From positions 1 through 64,000 of the forward strand of contig CALHND010000007.1 of the NCBI GenBank assembly GCA_938034875.1: DNA of 64,000 bases, read 5' to 3'. This stretch comes from an uncultured Clostridia bacterium (GTDB taxonomy: Bacteria; Bacillota; Clostridia; Oscillospirales; Acutalibacteraceae). A program made the translations under genes and the position numbers. Below are positions 43,411-52,426 of the stretch, piece by piece. Numbering within the stretch: position 1 is the stretch's first letter; each line of letters opens with the position of its first letter. The notes under the pieces were generated by a model, which did no database searches, was not told the DNA's origin, and worked only from the letters and a program-made list of their open reading frames with translations.

Positions 43411-45546
43411 ATGAACATTAAAATAGCCATTGCAGGCAATCCGAATTGCGGTAAAACCACCCTGTTCAATGTGCTGACCGGCTCATCGCAATTTGTTGGG
43501 AACTGGCCGGGCGTCACCGTTGAAAAAAAGGAAGGCAAGATCAAAAATCGCGACGGCGTCACCGTTACCGACTTGCCCGGAATTTACTCGCTGTCCCCAT
43601 ACACGCTGGAGGAGGTCGTTGCAAGAAATTATCTTGTAAACGAAAGCCCCGATGCCATACTTAACATCGTTGACGGCACCAACCTTGAGCGAAACCTGTA
43701 CTTAACAACCCAGCTTACCGAGCTTGGAATACCCGTTGTCATCGCAATCAACATGATGGATATTGTGCGCAAAAATGGCGACACAATCGACACCGAAAAG
43801 CTGTCGAAAAAACTCGGGTGTAAAATAGTCGAAATTTCGGCTCTTAAAAACACCGGCATAGAAGAAGCCGCAGCGGCTGCCATTGAGGCGGCTGAAAAAG
43901 GCAAAAGCGTGCCGTCACACATTTTTTCGGGAGCAGTTGAACACGCACTTGCTCACATTGAGGAAGCGGCGGTGCACGATATGCCCGACGAGCAGCAACG
44001 TTGGTACGCAATCAAGTTATTCGAGCGCGACGAGAAGGCGCTCGAAAAGCTTGATTTGTCGGAAGAGACGCTTGCGCACATCGAGCACGACATCTCTGTC
44101 GCTGAAAAAGAGCTTGACGACGATGCGGAAAGCATTATCATCAACGAGCGATACAGATACATAGAATCGGTGCTGAAGGACTGCTACAAAAAGAAAAACG
44201 CGGGCAAACTGTCCATTTCGGACAAAATTGACAAAGTGGTAACCAACCGTTTTCTTGCCCTGCCGATTTTTGCAATTGTAATGTTTATTGTTTACTACAT
44301 ATCCATCGGCTCGGTGGGTGAATGGGTTACAGAATGGACCAACAATGTGCTGTTTGGCGAAATTATTCCGCCGGCAGTTGAGGGGCTACTGCAAAGTATC
44401 GGGTGCGCCGACTGGCTGATTGGGCTGATAAATGACGGCGTAATTGGCGGCGTGGGTGCTGTGCTCGGCTTTGTACCGCAGATGTTTGTGCTGTTTTTTA
44501 TGCTCTGCATATTTGAGGATATCGGATATATGTCACGCGTTGCGTTTATCATGGACCGCATTTTCCGCAAATTCGGGCTGTCGGGCAAATCGTTTATCCC
44601 CATGCTGGTGGGAACGGGCTGCGGCGTGCCCGGCGTAATGGCTTCACGCACAATAGAAAACGAGCGCGACCGCCGAATGACAATCATGACCACCTGCTTT
44701 ATGCCCTGCGGAGCTAAAATGCCGATACTTGCGCTGTTTGCAGGCGCACTTTTTGGCGGCAGCGGACTTATTGCAGTTTCGGCATACTTTATAGGTGTGG
44801 CGGCAATCATTTTGTCGGGTATTATGCTCAAAAAAACCAAAATGTTTGCAGGCGACCCTGCTCCGTTTGTAATGGAAATGCCGTCCTACCACCTGCCGAC
44901 TATAGGCAATGTACTGCGCGGCACATGGGAGCGCGGCTGGTCGTTTGTAAAAAAGGCAGGCACAGTAATTCTGCTTTCGTCGGTTATTCTGTGGTTCTTG
45001 CAGGGATTCGGGGTCGTCGGCGGCAAATTTATGATGGTCGATGACAACAACGCGTCACTGCTTGCGGCTATCGGCAACGCATTCGCCTTTATTTTTGCTC
45101 CGCTCGGTTTTGGCGATTGGCAGTCGGCCGTCGCAACATTTACCGGTCTGCTTGCAAAAGAGAACGTAGTTGCAACGCTTGGCGTGCTTTTTGGCGCAGG
45201 AGAAGCAACAGAGACCGACCCAACACTTTGGACAGCAGTTGCCGGCCATTACACCCGAGTCACAGCATACAGTTTCATGGTGTTTAACCTGCTGTGCGCG
45301 CCCTGCTTTGCCGCTATCGGCGCAATAAAGCGTGAGATGAATTCGGCTAAGTGGACGTGGTTTGCGATCGGTTACATGACCGTGTTTGCATATGCTTCGG
45401 CGCTGGTTATATATCAGGTTGGCTCTATATTTGCAGGCACTGCAAATGTGGTCGGCGTGGTCGCGGCGGCGGTGATTGTTGCTTTGACACTTTACTTGCT
45501 GTTAAGACCTGAAAAAAAGAATTTAAAGCTTGTGACATCAGTATAA
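43411..45546 (+). CDS. feoB: Ferrous iron transporter FeoB
   Basis: 711 residues. N-terminal G domain: G1 'GNPNCGKTT' (9-17), switch region 'NWPGVTVEKKEG', G3 'DLPGIYSLSPYT', G4 'NMMD'. A helical guanine-dissociation spacer follows, then a membrane domain with paired gate motifs ('GVGAVLGFVPQMFVLFFML', 'GTGCGVPGVMASRTIENERDRRMTI'). It imports Fe2+ across the cytoplasmic membrane. Directly downstream of feoA. Confidence 0.97.
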   Translation: MNIKIAIAGNPNCGKTTLFNVLTGSSQFVGNWPGVTVEKKEGKIKNRDGVTVTDLPGIYSLSPYTLEEVVARNYLVNESPDAILNIVDGTNLERNLYLTTQLTELGIPVVIAINMMDIVRKNGDTIDTEKLSKKLGCKIVEISALKNTGIEEAAAAAIEAAEKGKSVPSHIFSGAVEHALAHIEEAAVHDMPDEQQRWYAIKLFERDEKALEKLDLSEETLAHIEHDISVAEKELDDDAESIIINERYRYIESVLKDCYKKKNAGKLSISDKIDKVVTNRFLALPIFAIVMFIVYYISIGSVGEWVTEWTNNVLFGEIIPPAVEGLLQSIGCADWLIGLINDGVIGGVGAVLGFVPQMFVLFFMLCIFEDIGYMSRVAFIMDRIFRKFGLSGKSFIPMLVGTGCGVPGVMASRTIENERDRRMTIMTTCFMPCGAKMPILALFAGALFGGSGLIAVSAYFIGVAAIILSGIMLKKTKMFAGDPAPFVMEMPSYHLPTIGNVLRGTWERGWSFVKKAGTVILLSSVILWFLQGFGVVGGKFMMVDDNNASLLAAIGNAFAFIFAPLGFGDWQSAVATFTGLLAKENVVATLGVLFGAGEATETDPTLWTAVAGHYTRVTAYSFMVFNLLCAPCFAAIGAIKREMNSAKWTWFAIGYMTVFAYASALVIYQVGSIFAGTANVVGVVAAAVIVALTLYLLLRPEKKNLKLVTSV

Positions 45547-45567
45547 TGTAAAAAAGGAGGGGCGAAA

Positions 45568-45735
45568 ATGCTCGGTTGGATATTAGAAAACATTGGCACC
45601 ATTGTGGTTTGTGCGGTTGTCGTTGCTGTGATGGCTCTGATAATTGTCAGAATGGTGAAAAACAAAAAAGCGGGCAAGTCCTCCTGCGGATGCAACTGCG
45701 GAAACTGCCCGATGAGCGGACAGTGCCATAAATAA
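45568..45735 (+). CDS. FeoB-associated Cys-rich membrane protein
   Basis: 55 residues, start with AAGGAGGGG. One TM helix ('IGTIVVCAVVVAVMALIIV'), a basic linker and a C-terminal cysteine cluster 'CGCNCGNCPMSGQC' (six Cys). This is the small protein commonly encoded after feoB in Clostridia. A role in iron handling at the transporter, perhaps replacing FeoC, is inferred from position. Its stop is followed within ten bases by the operon terminator. Confidence 0.88.
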   Translation: MLGWILENIGTIVVCAVVVAVMALIIVRMVKNKKAGKSSCGCNCGNCPMSGQCHK

Positions 45736-45744
45736 TTGATTAAG

Positions 45745-45781
45745 AAGAGGTAGCGTACAATGGTGCGCTACCTCTTTTTTT
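45745..45781 (+). terminator. Terminator of the feo operon
   Basis: AAGAGGTAGCG / CGCTACCTCTT stem with a 10-base loop and eight T. Confidence 0.92.
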
Positions 45782-45990
45782 AAGCAAAGCTCGTTGCCGC
45801 TTTTTTTGTGCAAAGGTGTGCGGCGTTTTTTAGCAAGGGTTGCGTTGCCTCGTATTCTTTATTCAAAGGTTGCGGTGAGTCATTTTTTGTAAAAGGTGAG
45901 CCGTCTCTTTTTTGTACAGGGAGCGTTGCTTTTTTGCAACAGTTGAACCGTCGATTTTTTTGTGCAAGGATGCGCTGCCTCGTTTATTAT
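45782..45990. repeat. Degenerate tandem repeat, about 25-30-base period
   Basis: Seven or eight loose copies of a pattern TTTTTTGTGCAAGGNTGCG plus a CCTCG/GTCTC junction (for example near 45800, 45830, 45860, 45885, 45910, 45935, 45960). Not coding in any frame I trust. Fills the gap between the feo terminator and argH. Confidence 0.6.
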
Positions 45991-45993
45991 GCA

Positions 45994-46030
45994 AAACTAA
46001 ACCCCCGAAAGCCATGCGGCTGTCGGGGGT
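45994..46030 (-). terminator. Terminator of argGH
   Basis: ACCCCCGA / TCGGGGGT stem with an inner GCC/GGC pairing, followed on the minus strand by TTAGTTTTG. Confidence 0.8.
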
Positions 46031-46044
46031 TATTTTTTATACGA

Positions 46045-47418
46045 TTATTTTAAAAAGTTTTTAATGTAATCAATCTGCGTATTAACCGACTGGGGTCCTG
46101 TGCCACCGGCAGAAATGCGCTTTTCGACACAAGCTTTAAGCGAAATTTCACCGTATAGGTCATCCTCAAACATTTCGTCAAACTGTTTGTATTCGGAAAG
46201 TGACATATCATCAAGCACACAATCTTTTTCGATGCAATAAGCGACGATTTGACCAACCGTTTTGTATGCTGTGCGGAAAGGCATCCCCTTTTTCGTAAGG
46301 TAATCGGCAAGGTCGGTTGCGTTAATAAATCCCTTGCCAGCGGCGGCAAACATACTGTCGCCGAGCACGCGCATGGTAGATATCATCGGGGCAAATATAT
46401 CAAGGCACGCTTTAACAGTTTCGATGCTGTCAAAAATGGCTTCCTTGTCCTCTTGCATGTCTTTATTGTATGCGAGCGGCAAGCCTTTCAGCATTGTCAT
46501 AGTTGCCATCAGATTGCCGTAAACTCGTCCCGTTTTGCCGCGGACAAGCTCCGCCATATCGGAATTTTTCTTTTGCGGCATGATGCTGGAACCGGTTGTA
46601 AAGCTGTCATCAAGCTCGACAAAGTGGAATTCCCAGCTTGACCACAGTATAATTTCCTCGCTGAAACGCGACAGGTGCATCATTATAACAGCAAATGCGC
46701 TCATAAGCTCAACGCAAAAATCGCGGTCGGATACACCATCGATGCTGTTTAACGTGATGCCGTCAAAGCCAAGCTCTTTTGCGGTAAATTCACGGTCGGT
46801 GTCGTACGTTGTGCCGGCAAGGGCGCACGAACCGAGCGGACAATAATTCATGCGCTTTACAGCGTCGGTAAGACGGGTGCAGTCGCGCGTAAACATCATT
46901 GCATAAGCGAGCAAGTGGTGGGCAAATGTGATGGGCTGGGCACGCTGCAAATGGGTGTAGCCGGGCATGATGGTTGTCTTATTTTCCTCGGCTTTTTCGC
47001 AAACGGCAGAAATAAGAGATTTTAATAATGCAAGGATTTCATCGGCGCTGTCACGCAGATAAAGGCGAATGTCGAGCGCAACCTGGTCATTACGGCTGCG
47101 TGCGGTGTGAAGCCGCTTTCCTGCGTCACCAATGCGCTTTGTCAGCTCTGATTCGACAAACATGTGAATGTCCTCTGCCTGCATATCAATGGCAAGACTG
47201 CCGTTTTCGATGTCGGCCAGAATGGACGCAAGTCCGTCGGTTATCTGTGCAGCTTCGCTTGATGAAATGATGCCCTGCTTGCACAGCATGGCCGCATGAA
47301 CGAGCGAGCCTGTAATATCCTGCTTATACATTTTGCTGTCAAAGCGGATAGATGAATTAAAATCGTCCGCCTGACTGTCAAGCTGCTTTGAAAATCTGCC
47401 TGCCCACATTTTATCCAT
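46045..47418 (-). CDS. argH: Argininosuccinate lyase
   Basis: 457 residues, fumarase/aspartase superfamily. Signature 'GSSIMPQKKNSDMAELVRGK', plus 'HTARSRNDQVALDIRLYLRD' and 'PGYTHLQRAQPITFAHHLL'. Cleaves argininosuccinate to arginine and fumarate, the last step of arginine biosynthesis. It starts 14 bases after argG and shares its ArgR-type control. Confidence 0.97.
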   Translation of the reverse strand: MDKMWAGRFSKQLDSQADDFNSSIRFDSKMYKQDITGSLVHAAMLCKQGIISSSEAAQITDGLASILADIENGSLAIDMQAEDIHMFVESELTKRIGDAGKRLHTARSRNDQVALDIRLYLRDSADEILALLKSLISAVCEKAEENKTTIMPGYTHLQRAQPITFAHHLLAYAMMFTRDCTRLTDAVKRMNYCPLGSCALAGTTYDTDREFTAKELGFDGITLNSIDGVSDRDFCVELMSAFAVIMMHLSRFSEEIILWSSWEFHFVELDDSFTTGSSIMPQKKNSDMAELVRGKTGRVYGNLMATMTMLKGLPLAYNKDMQEDKEAIFDSIETVKACLDIFAPMISTMRVLGDSMFAAAGKGFINATDLADYLTKKGMPFRTAYKTVGQIVAYCIEKDCVLDDMSLSEYKQFDEMFEDDLYGEISLKACVEKRISAGGTGPQSVNTQIDYIKNFLK

Positions 47419-47432
47419 AGAAAAATACCTGC

Positions 47433-48662
47433 TTACTTAATGTTATTTTTAGCCTTCATCTTTGCGTAAACCTTGATGGGCAGTCCGTAAAGATTGATAA
47501 ATCCGGCTGAATCAGCCTGATTGTAAACTTCGTCCTCGTCAAATGTTGCAATTTCGGGGTCGTAAAGTGAATAGGGTGATGTAACGCCTGCGTTAATCAT
47601 GTTGCCCTTGTACAGTTTAAGCGTAACATCGCCGGTAACGGTTTTTTGTGTTTCTTTTACAAATGCAAGGATTGCTTCGGTCAGCGGGCTGTACCACTGA
47701 GCATTGTAAACGATTTCGCCGAGCTTTTGTGCTACAAGCGCCTTGTAATGAGAGGTCTCTTTGTCAAGGCAAATGGTTTCGAGCACACTGTGAGCCTTAT
47801 AAAGAATTGCACCACCCGGAGTTTCATAAACGCCACGGCATTTCATGCCGACAAGACGGTTTTCAACAATGTCGAGCAAGCCGATGCCGTTTTCACCGCC
47901 GAGCTTGTTAAGAGTATCGACCAGTTCAACTGCGCCCATTTCTTTGCCGTCAACGGCGGTTGCAATACCTTTTTCAAAGTGGATTGTAACATAGGTGGGC
48001 TTATCGGGAGCCATTTCGGGAGAAACGCCCATTTCAAGGAAGCCTTCTTTATTGTAAAGCGGCTCGTTTGCAGGGTCCTCAAGGTCGAGTCCCTCGTGCG
48101 AAAGATGCCAAATGTTCTTATCTTTAGAATAGTTGGTTTCTCTGCTTATTTTCAGCGGAATGTTGTGCGCTTCGGCGTAGTCGATTTCTTCGTTGCGCGA
48201 TTTGATATCCCACTCTCTCCACGGAGCGATGATGGGCATATCGGGAGCGTAGGCTTTAATAGCCAGCTCAAAACGAACCTGATCGTTGCCCTTACCTGTG
48301 CAGCCGTGGCAAATTGCATCGGCACCTTCGGCAATTGCAATTTCAGCAATTCTTTTTGCGATAGGGGGGCGTGCAAATGCTGTACCGAGAAGGTAATCTT
48401 CATACATTGCGCCAGCCTGAACGCAAGGGAAAACATAATCTTCAAGGAATTCCTTGGTCAAATCCTCTATGTATATTTTAGAAGCGCCTGTTTTGATAGC
48501 CTTTTCCTCAAGTCCTTCAAGCTCGCTTGCTTGACCGACATTGCCCGAAACGGCAATTACTTCGCAGTTGTTGTAGTTTTCTTTTAACCACGGAATAATG
48601 ATTGAGGTGTCAAGTCCGCCCGAATAGGCAAGGACAACCTTTTTAATATTTTGTTTATTCAT
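47433..48662 (-). CDS. argG: Argininosuccinate synthase
   Basis: 409 residues. ATP pyrophosphatase P-loop '[19 protein letters not shown]', '[15 protein letters not shown]' and '[19 protein letters not shown]'. It joins citrulline and aspartate. The ATG at 48662 is preceded by GGAGGTCATTTTG; the 14 codons upstream are leader and contain an ARG-box-like site. Confidence 0.97.
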   Translation of the reverse strand: MNKQNIKKVVLAYSGGLDTSIIIPWLKENYNNCEVIAVSGNVGQASELEGLEEKAIKTGASKIYIEDLTKEFLEDYVFPCVQAGAMYEDYLLGTAFARPPIAKRIAEIAIAEGADAICHGCTGKGNDQVRFELAIKAYAPDMPIIAPWREWDIKSRNEEIDYAEAHNIPLKISRETNYSKDKNIWHLSHEGLDLEDPANEPLYNKEGFLEMGVSPEMAPDKPTYVTIHFEKGIATAVDGKEMGAVELVDTLNKLGGENGIGLLDIVENRLVGMKCRGVYETPGGAILYKAHSVLETICLDKETSHYKALVAQKLGEIVYNAQWYSPLTEAILAFVKETQKTVTGDVTLKLYKGNMINAGVTSPYSLYDPEIATFDEDEVYNQADSAGFINLYGLPIKVYAKMKAKNNIK

Positions 48663-48678
48663 CAAAATGACCTCCATG

Positions 48679-48734
48679 TGCATAAATATGCGGTTGTTAT
48701 GCAATTATAGTAGCACAAAGTGAATAAATATGCA
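48679..48734 (-). promoter_or_regulatory. argG promoter with two ARG boxes
   Basis: TGAATAAATATGCA (48721-48734) matches the ArgR half-site pair TGAATWWWWATTCA with one mismatch. TGCATAAATATGCG (48679-48692) is a weaker copy exactly 42 bases (four turns) away. The TATAAT -10 box (48709-48704 on minus) lies between them. Confidence 0.7.
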
Positions 48735-48919
48735 ACAATAATTTAGCTTTTTTGTCTATTTTTGTTACAGGTTACAGCTTTTCAGGGTTTTTTTATATTT
48801 GATTCATACATTTTAACAAATGAGTATACAGCTAATACATAATTTTATGCACTAACGGCGGTCGGTGGCAGCAAGTGAAGATGTATAATTATAACAGTTA
48901 TACTATAATTTGTATTTTC

Positions 48920-48937
48920 TGTCATGGAATGTCAGGT
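48920..48937 (+). promoter_or_regulatory. Late-operon element copy 1
   Basis: TGTCATGGAATGTCAGGT, identical to 58683-58700. Contains two TGTCA half-sites one helical turn (10 bases) apart. A TATAAT (48904-48909) lies just upstream; portal starts at 49023. Confidence 0.6.
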
Positions 48938-49022
48938 GCAGAAGGTGTTATCGTATATTTGGAGCAAAAGTGATTTACGGCCGGAACACTTTGCTCTTTT
49001 TCATTTTAAAAGGAGTGATAAA

Positions 49023-50765
49023 ATGCAAAAAACAAAACCCTTTGCTCCCGAAGTGGTGTTTGCGCAGTTTAAAACTGCACGTGAGCACAAGGAGCTGATT
49101 GGCGAAAAGGGACTTTACGAACAGACGAGGGTTAACGAACGGTTTTATGCAGGTGACCAATGGCATGGTGCAAAATGTGGCAGCGACCGCCCTCTTGTTC
49201 GGCATAATGTTATCAAACGCATTGGCGAATACAAGATGGCGTCAATTACTGCCAGCCCCGTCAGTGTCAGCTTTTCTGCTGACGGAGTTCCAAATACAAT
49301 TGAACTGAAAAAAGGCATAGATTATCTGCGCCGCTGCTGTGCTGCGGGAAACCCGTCTTTAAACCTCAGTCAAGAGGAAGAAACCGCACTGGTAATGTCA
49401 GCCTTGGGTGATTATTACCGTGTGACAGAGGAAAGACTGCATTACAGCGATGTGCGCTACCAGGCGCTTTTAAACGCATACATTTCCGGCACAGGTTTAA
49501 TTTACACTTACTGGGACAGCGAATGTGCAACGGGACTGTATGCCGACGCTCAGCACAAATACCCGATTAAGGGTGACATTGCCTGCGAGGTGCTGGATGT
49601 AGAAAACGTTTATTTTGGCGACCCGTCGGTAAACGATGTACAAAAACAGCCCTACATAATCATTTCTCAGCGCAAAGATGTAGAAAAATTGCAGGCAGAG
49701 GCTCGCCGCTATGGACGTCCGCAAAAGGAAATTGAAGACATTGCCGCCGAGGCAGGAGGCGACGGCGTTAAGGCTACTGTGCTGACGAAAATGTGGAAAG
49801 AAGAAAGCGAAAACGGCGTAACCGTTAAGGCGGTACGTGTAGCAGGCGGAGCAACTGTGCGTCCGGTGTGGGATATGCAGGTGCGCCTTTACCCGATCGC
49901 AAAATTTAACTGGCAAAATCGTAAAAATTCGGTTTACGGCGACAGCGAAATAACATATCTCATTCCAAACCAAATAGCAATAAACCGCATGCTTACCGCA
50001 AATGTGTGGGCAGTTATGACAATGGGTATGCCGATTATGACGGTCAACGGAGACATTGTAAAGACACCGGTCACCAATGATCCCGGCCAGATTATCCGCG
50101 TTTTTGGTTCGCCGGAAGAAACAGCGCAGGCGATCAAATACGTTACGCCGCCGTCATTTTCTCCCAATTTTGAAAGTAACATATCATCGCTTATTTCCAA
50201 TACGCTGACCCAGTCGGGAGCAAACGATGCAGCTCTTGGCGACATCAGCCCCAACAACACCTCAGCAATCATTGCCGTTAGAGAAGCGGCCTTGATGCCC
50301 ATGGACACGGTGCGAAACCGATTCTATATGTTCTGCGAGGATGTTGCACGCATTTGGTCAGAATTTTGGGTTTCACTTTACGGTCCACGCTCACTTAAAA
50401 TCAGCGACGAGCAGGGCATTTGGTATCTGCCGTTTGACGGCAGCAAGTACCGCCAGCTGCTTATCAGCGCCCGTGTTGATGTAGGCGCAGGCTCGCTTTG
50501 GAGCGAAAGCCAGACGATTAAGACACTTGATAACCTGCTTAATAAAGGAGCAATCACCCTTAAACAGTACCTTAAACGACTGCCCGACGGCGTGATTTCG
50601 GATGTGAGCGGACTAGTTAAGGAAATTGACGACGCACCGATGGAAATTGAGCGAAAAATAAGCGAAACCGAACAACTCATTGACGAGGTGGAAAGTACGG
50701 TAGGAGATTTGAGTGACAACGAGATTAACGAGCTTAAAGCGATTGTAAGGGAGGTATCTGCATGA
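49023..50765 (+). CDS. Phage portal protein
   Basis: 580 residues with SD AAAAGGAGTG. Typical portal features: an N-terminal 'RVNERFYAGDQWHG' (wing-region start found in many portals), 'DVENVYFGDPSVNDVQKQPY', 'YPIAKFNWQNRKNSVYGDSEIT' and a helical C-terminal stem ending in an acidic coiled segment. It would form the dodecameric DNA gate of the capsid. It resembles short-tailed-phage portals more than HK97-type ones (by eye). The frame is open back to 48924, but the ATG there lacks an SD. First gene of the late operon that ends at 55479. Confidence 0.82.
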   Translation: MQKTKPFAPEVVFAQFKTAREHKELIGEKGLYEQTRVNERFYAGDQWHGAKCGSDRPLVRHNVIKRIGEYKMASITASPVSVSFSADGVPNTIELKKGIDYLRRCCAAGNPSLNLSQEEETALVMSALGDYYRVTEERLHYSDVRYQALLNAYISGTGLIYTYWDSECATGLYADAQHKYPIKGDIACEVLDVENVYFGDPSVNDVQKQPYIIISQRKDVEKLQAEARRYGRPQKEIEDIAAEAGGDGVKATVLTKMWKEESENGVTVKAVRVAGGATVRPVWDMQVRLYPIAKFNWQNRKNSVYGDSEITYLIPNQIAINRMLTANVWAVMTMGMPIMTVNGDIVKTPVTNDPGQIIRVFGSPEETAQAIKYVTPPSFSPNFESNISSLISNTLTQSGANDAALGDISPNNTSAIIAVREAALMPMDTVRNRFYMFCEDVARIWSEFWVSLYGPRSLKISDEQGIWYLPFDGSKYRQLLISARVDVGAGSLWSESQTIKTLDNLLNKGAITLKQYLKRLPDGVISDVSGLVKEIDDAPMEIERKISETEQLIDEVESTVGDLSDNEINELKAIVREVSA

Positions 50766-51106
50766 CAGCAGGACAAGTATTTACTAAGGCAATGCAGCTG
50801 CTTGGATATGTAACTGACGGCCATTCGGGCGGCATAAAAAGCAGGGCGATTGCCTTAATCAATGCAGCATATGTCGATGTATGCCGTGCAAGCAGGACAA
50901 ATTTTGAGCCGATAAAGACATTGGCAGAAAAGTTTGCGCTTGATAGTACGATTATAACCGATGTGCTGGTTTACGGCGTTGCGATGTTCATTGCACAATC
51001 AGAAGGCGATTCTGCAATGCAGGCGGTTTACTGCGACCTATACAATCGCAAAAGGGGGTCGCTTGCGACAACCGACGCAATAATTGATGTGTTGCCGCGT
51101 GGATAA
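50762..51106 (+). CDS. Putative head-completion/connector protein
   Basis: 114 residues, start overlaps the portal stop by ATGA. Mostly helical ('GGIKSRAIALINAAYVDVCRA', 'SEGDSAMQAVYCDLYNRKR'). Size and position right after portal fit gp4/gp6-like adaptor proteins that bind beneath the portal. No diagnostic motif seen. Confidence 0.55.
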   Translation: MTAGQVFTKAMQLLGYVTDGHSGGIKSRAIALINAAYVDVCRASRTNFEPIKTLAEKFALDSTIITDVLVYGVAMFIAQSEGDSAMQAVYCDLYNRKRGSLATTDAIIDVLPRG

Positions 51107-52403
51107 GCGTTTAAGTGAAATTGTAGGCGGCTCATACGGCGATTTTTGGAACGACAAGCACCGTTATCGCGTGGTTAAAGGCGGAAAGGGATCAAAAAAA
51201 TCCTCAACCTGCGCAATCAATTTCATTGTGCGGCTGATGAAGTACAGTGACAGCAATTTGCTGGTGGTCAGGCAGGTTATGGACACCCACCGCTCGTCCA
51301 CATTTGCACAGCTTAACTGGGCAATAGGTAAGCTGGGAGTAAGCCACCTTTGGCGTGCGACAGTGTCGCCGATGGAGCTGACTTATACGCCGACGGGGCA
51401 AAAAATACTATTTCGTGGCTTTGATGATCCGCTGAAGCTTGCTTCTACCACGGTGGCAAATGGTTCGCTGTGCTGGGTGTGGGTAGAGGAAGCGTATGAA
51501 ATCGAAACAGAGGATGATTTTGATAAGCTGGATTTGTCAGTGCCGCGCGGAGCGGTTACACCCCCTTTATTCAAGCAAACTACAGTCACATTTAACCCGT
51601 GGAGCGAGCGCCACTGGCTTAAAAAGCGGTTCTTTGACAGCAAGAACGAAAATGTATCGACCTATTCTACCACCTATATGGACAACGAATTTTTGGACGA
51701 GACCGACCGAGCCGTATTTGAGCGTATGAAGCGGGACAATCCGCGCAGATACGCTGTTGCTGGGCTGGGTCATTGGGGTGTAAGCGAGGGTTTGGTTTTT
51801 GAACGCTGGCGGTCGGAAAATTTTAGTTTGGACGAGGTAGAAAAGGGCAAGGAGTGGCAGTTTAAGCACGTTTTTGGGCTGGACTACGGCTACACTAACG
51901 ACCCGACGGCATTCGTTGCAGCGGCAGTTGATCAGGTAGAAAAAAAGGTGTACATTTTTGACGAGCATTATGAGCGCCGAATGCTTAACACCGACATTGC
52001 AAAAATGCTGATTGACAAAGGCTATCGCAAGGAACGCATTCGTGCCGACTGCGCCGAGCCAAAATCTAACGAAGATTTGAGGCGGCTGGGTGTGACGCGC
52101 ATTGTTCCGTCGGACAAGGGACGCGACAGCATACTAAACGGAATTGCTCGCATACAGGAGTACGAAATTATTGTACACAGTTCATGCCAAAACACGTTAG
52201 CGGAGCTTGGCAGCTACCGTTTTAAAAAGCACCGAGACGGTGGCTGCGACCGATATCCCGTTGACAGCGACAATCATTTAATGGACGCCCTGCGTTATGC
52301 TTTTGAGGACATCAGAGGGTTTAACCCCTCCCCTCCGCAAAAGCAGAGGCGCATGGTAAGCTCAATTATTGACCGCACTGATTTTATGGGCGGTTGGGCT
52401 TAA
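51087..52403 (+). CDS. Phage terminase large subunit
   Basis: About 438 residues, PBSX/Terminase_3-like packaging motor. ATPase: Walker A 'KGGKGSKKSS', Walker B-like 'LCWVWVEEAYEI', coupling 'TFNPWSERHWLK'. RNase-H-like nuclease: 'FGLDYGYTNDPTAF', 'RADCAEPKSNEDL' and 'DSDNHLMDALRYAF' acidic residues, all present. It cuts and pumps DNA into proheads. Start at ATG 51087 or GTG 51099, inside the end of the connector gene. Placing terL after portal is the reverse of the common terL-portal order. Confidence 0.93.
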   Translation: MCCRVDKRLSEIVGGSYGDFWNDKHRYRVVKGGKGSKKSSTCAINFIVRLMKYSDSNLLVVRQVMDTHRSSTFAQLNWAIGKLGVSHLWRATVSPMELTYTPTGQKILFRGFDDPLKLASTTVANGSLCWVWVEEAYEIETEDDFDKLDLSVPRGAVTPPLFKQTTVTFNPWSERHWLKKRFFDSKNENVSTYSTTYMDNEFLDETDRAVFERMKRDNPRRYAVAGLGHWGVSEGLVFERWRSENFSLDEVEKGKEWQFKHVFGLDYGYTNDPTAFVAAAVDQVEKKVYIFDEHYERRMLNTDIAKMLIDKGYRKERIRADCAEPKSNEDLRRLGVTRIVPSDKGRDSILNGIARIQEYEIIVHSSCQNTLAELGSYRFKKHRDGGCDRYPVDSDNHLMDALRYAFEDIRGFNPSPPQKQRRMVSSIIDRTDFMGGWA

Positions 52404-52426
52404 ATTTTAACGAAAAGGAGAACGGT

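Noticed and set aside
48924..49022. Portal start at the ATG inside the 18-base element
   Set aside because: No SD there; a strong AAAGGAG precedes the ATG at 49023. The same ATG in the second copy is also without an SD.
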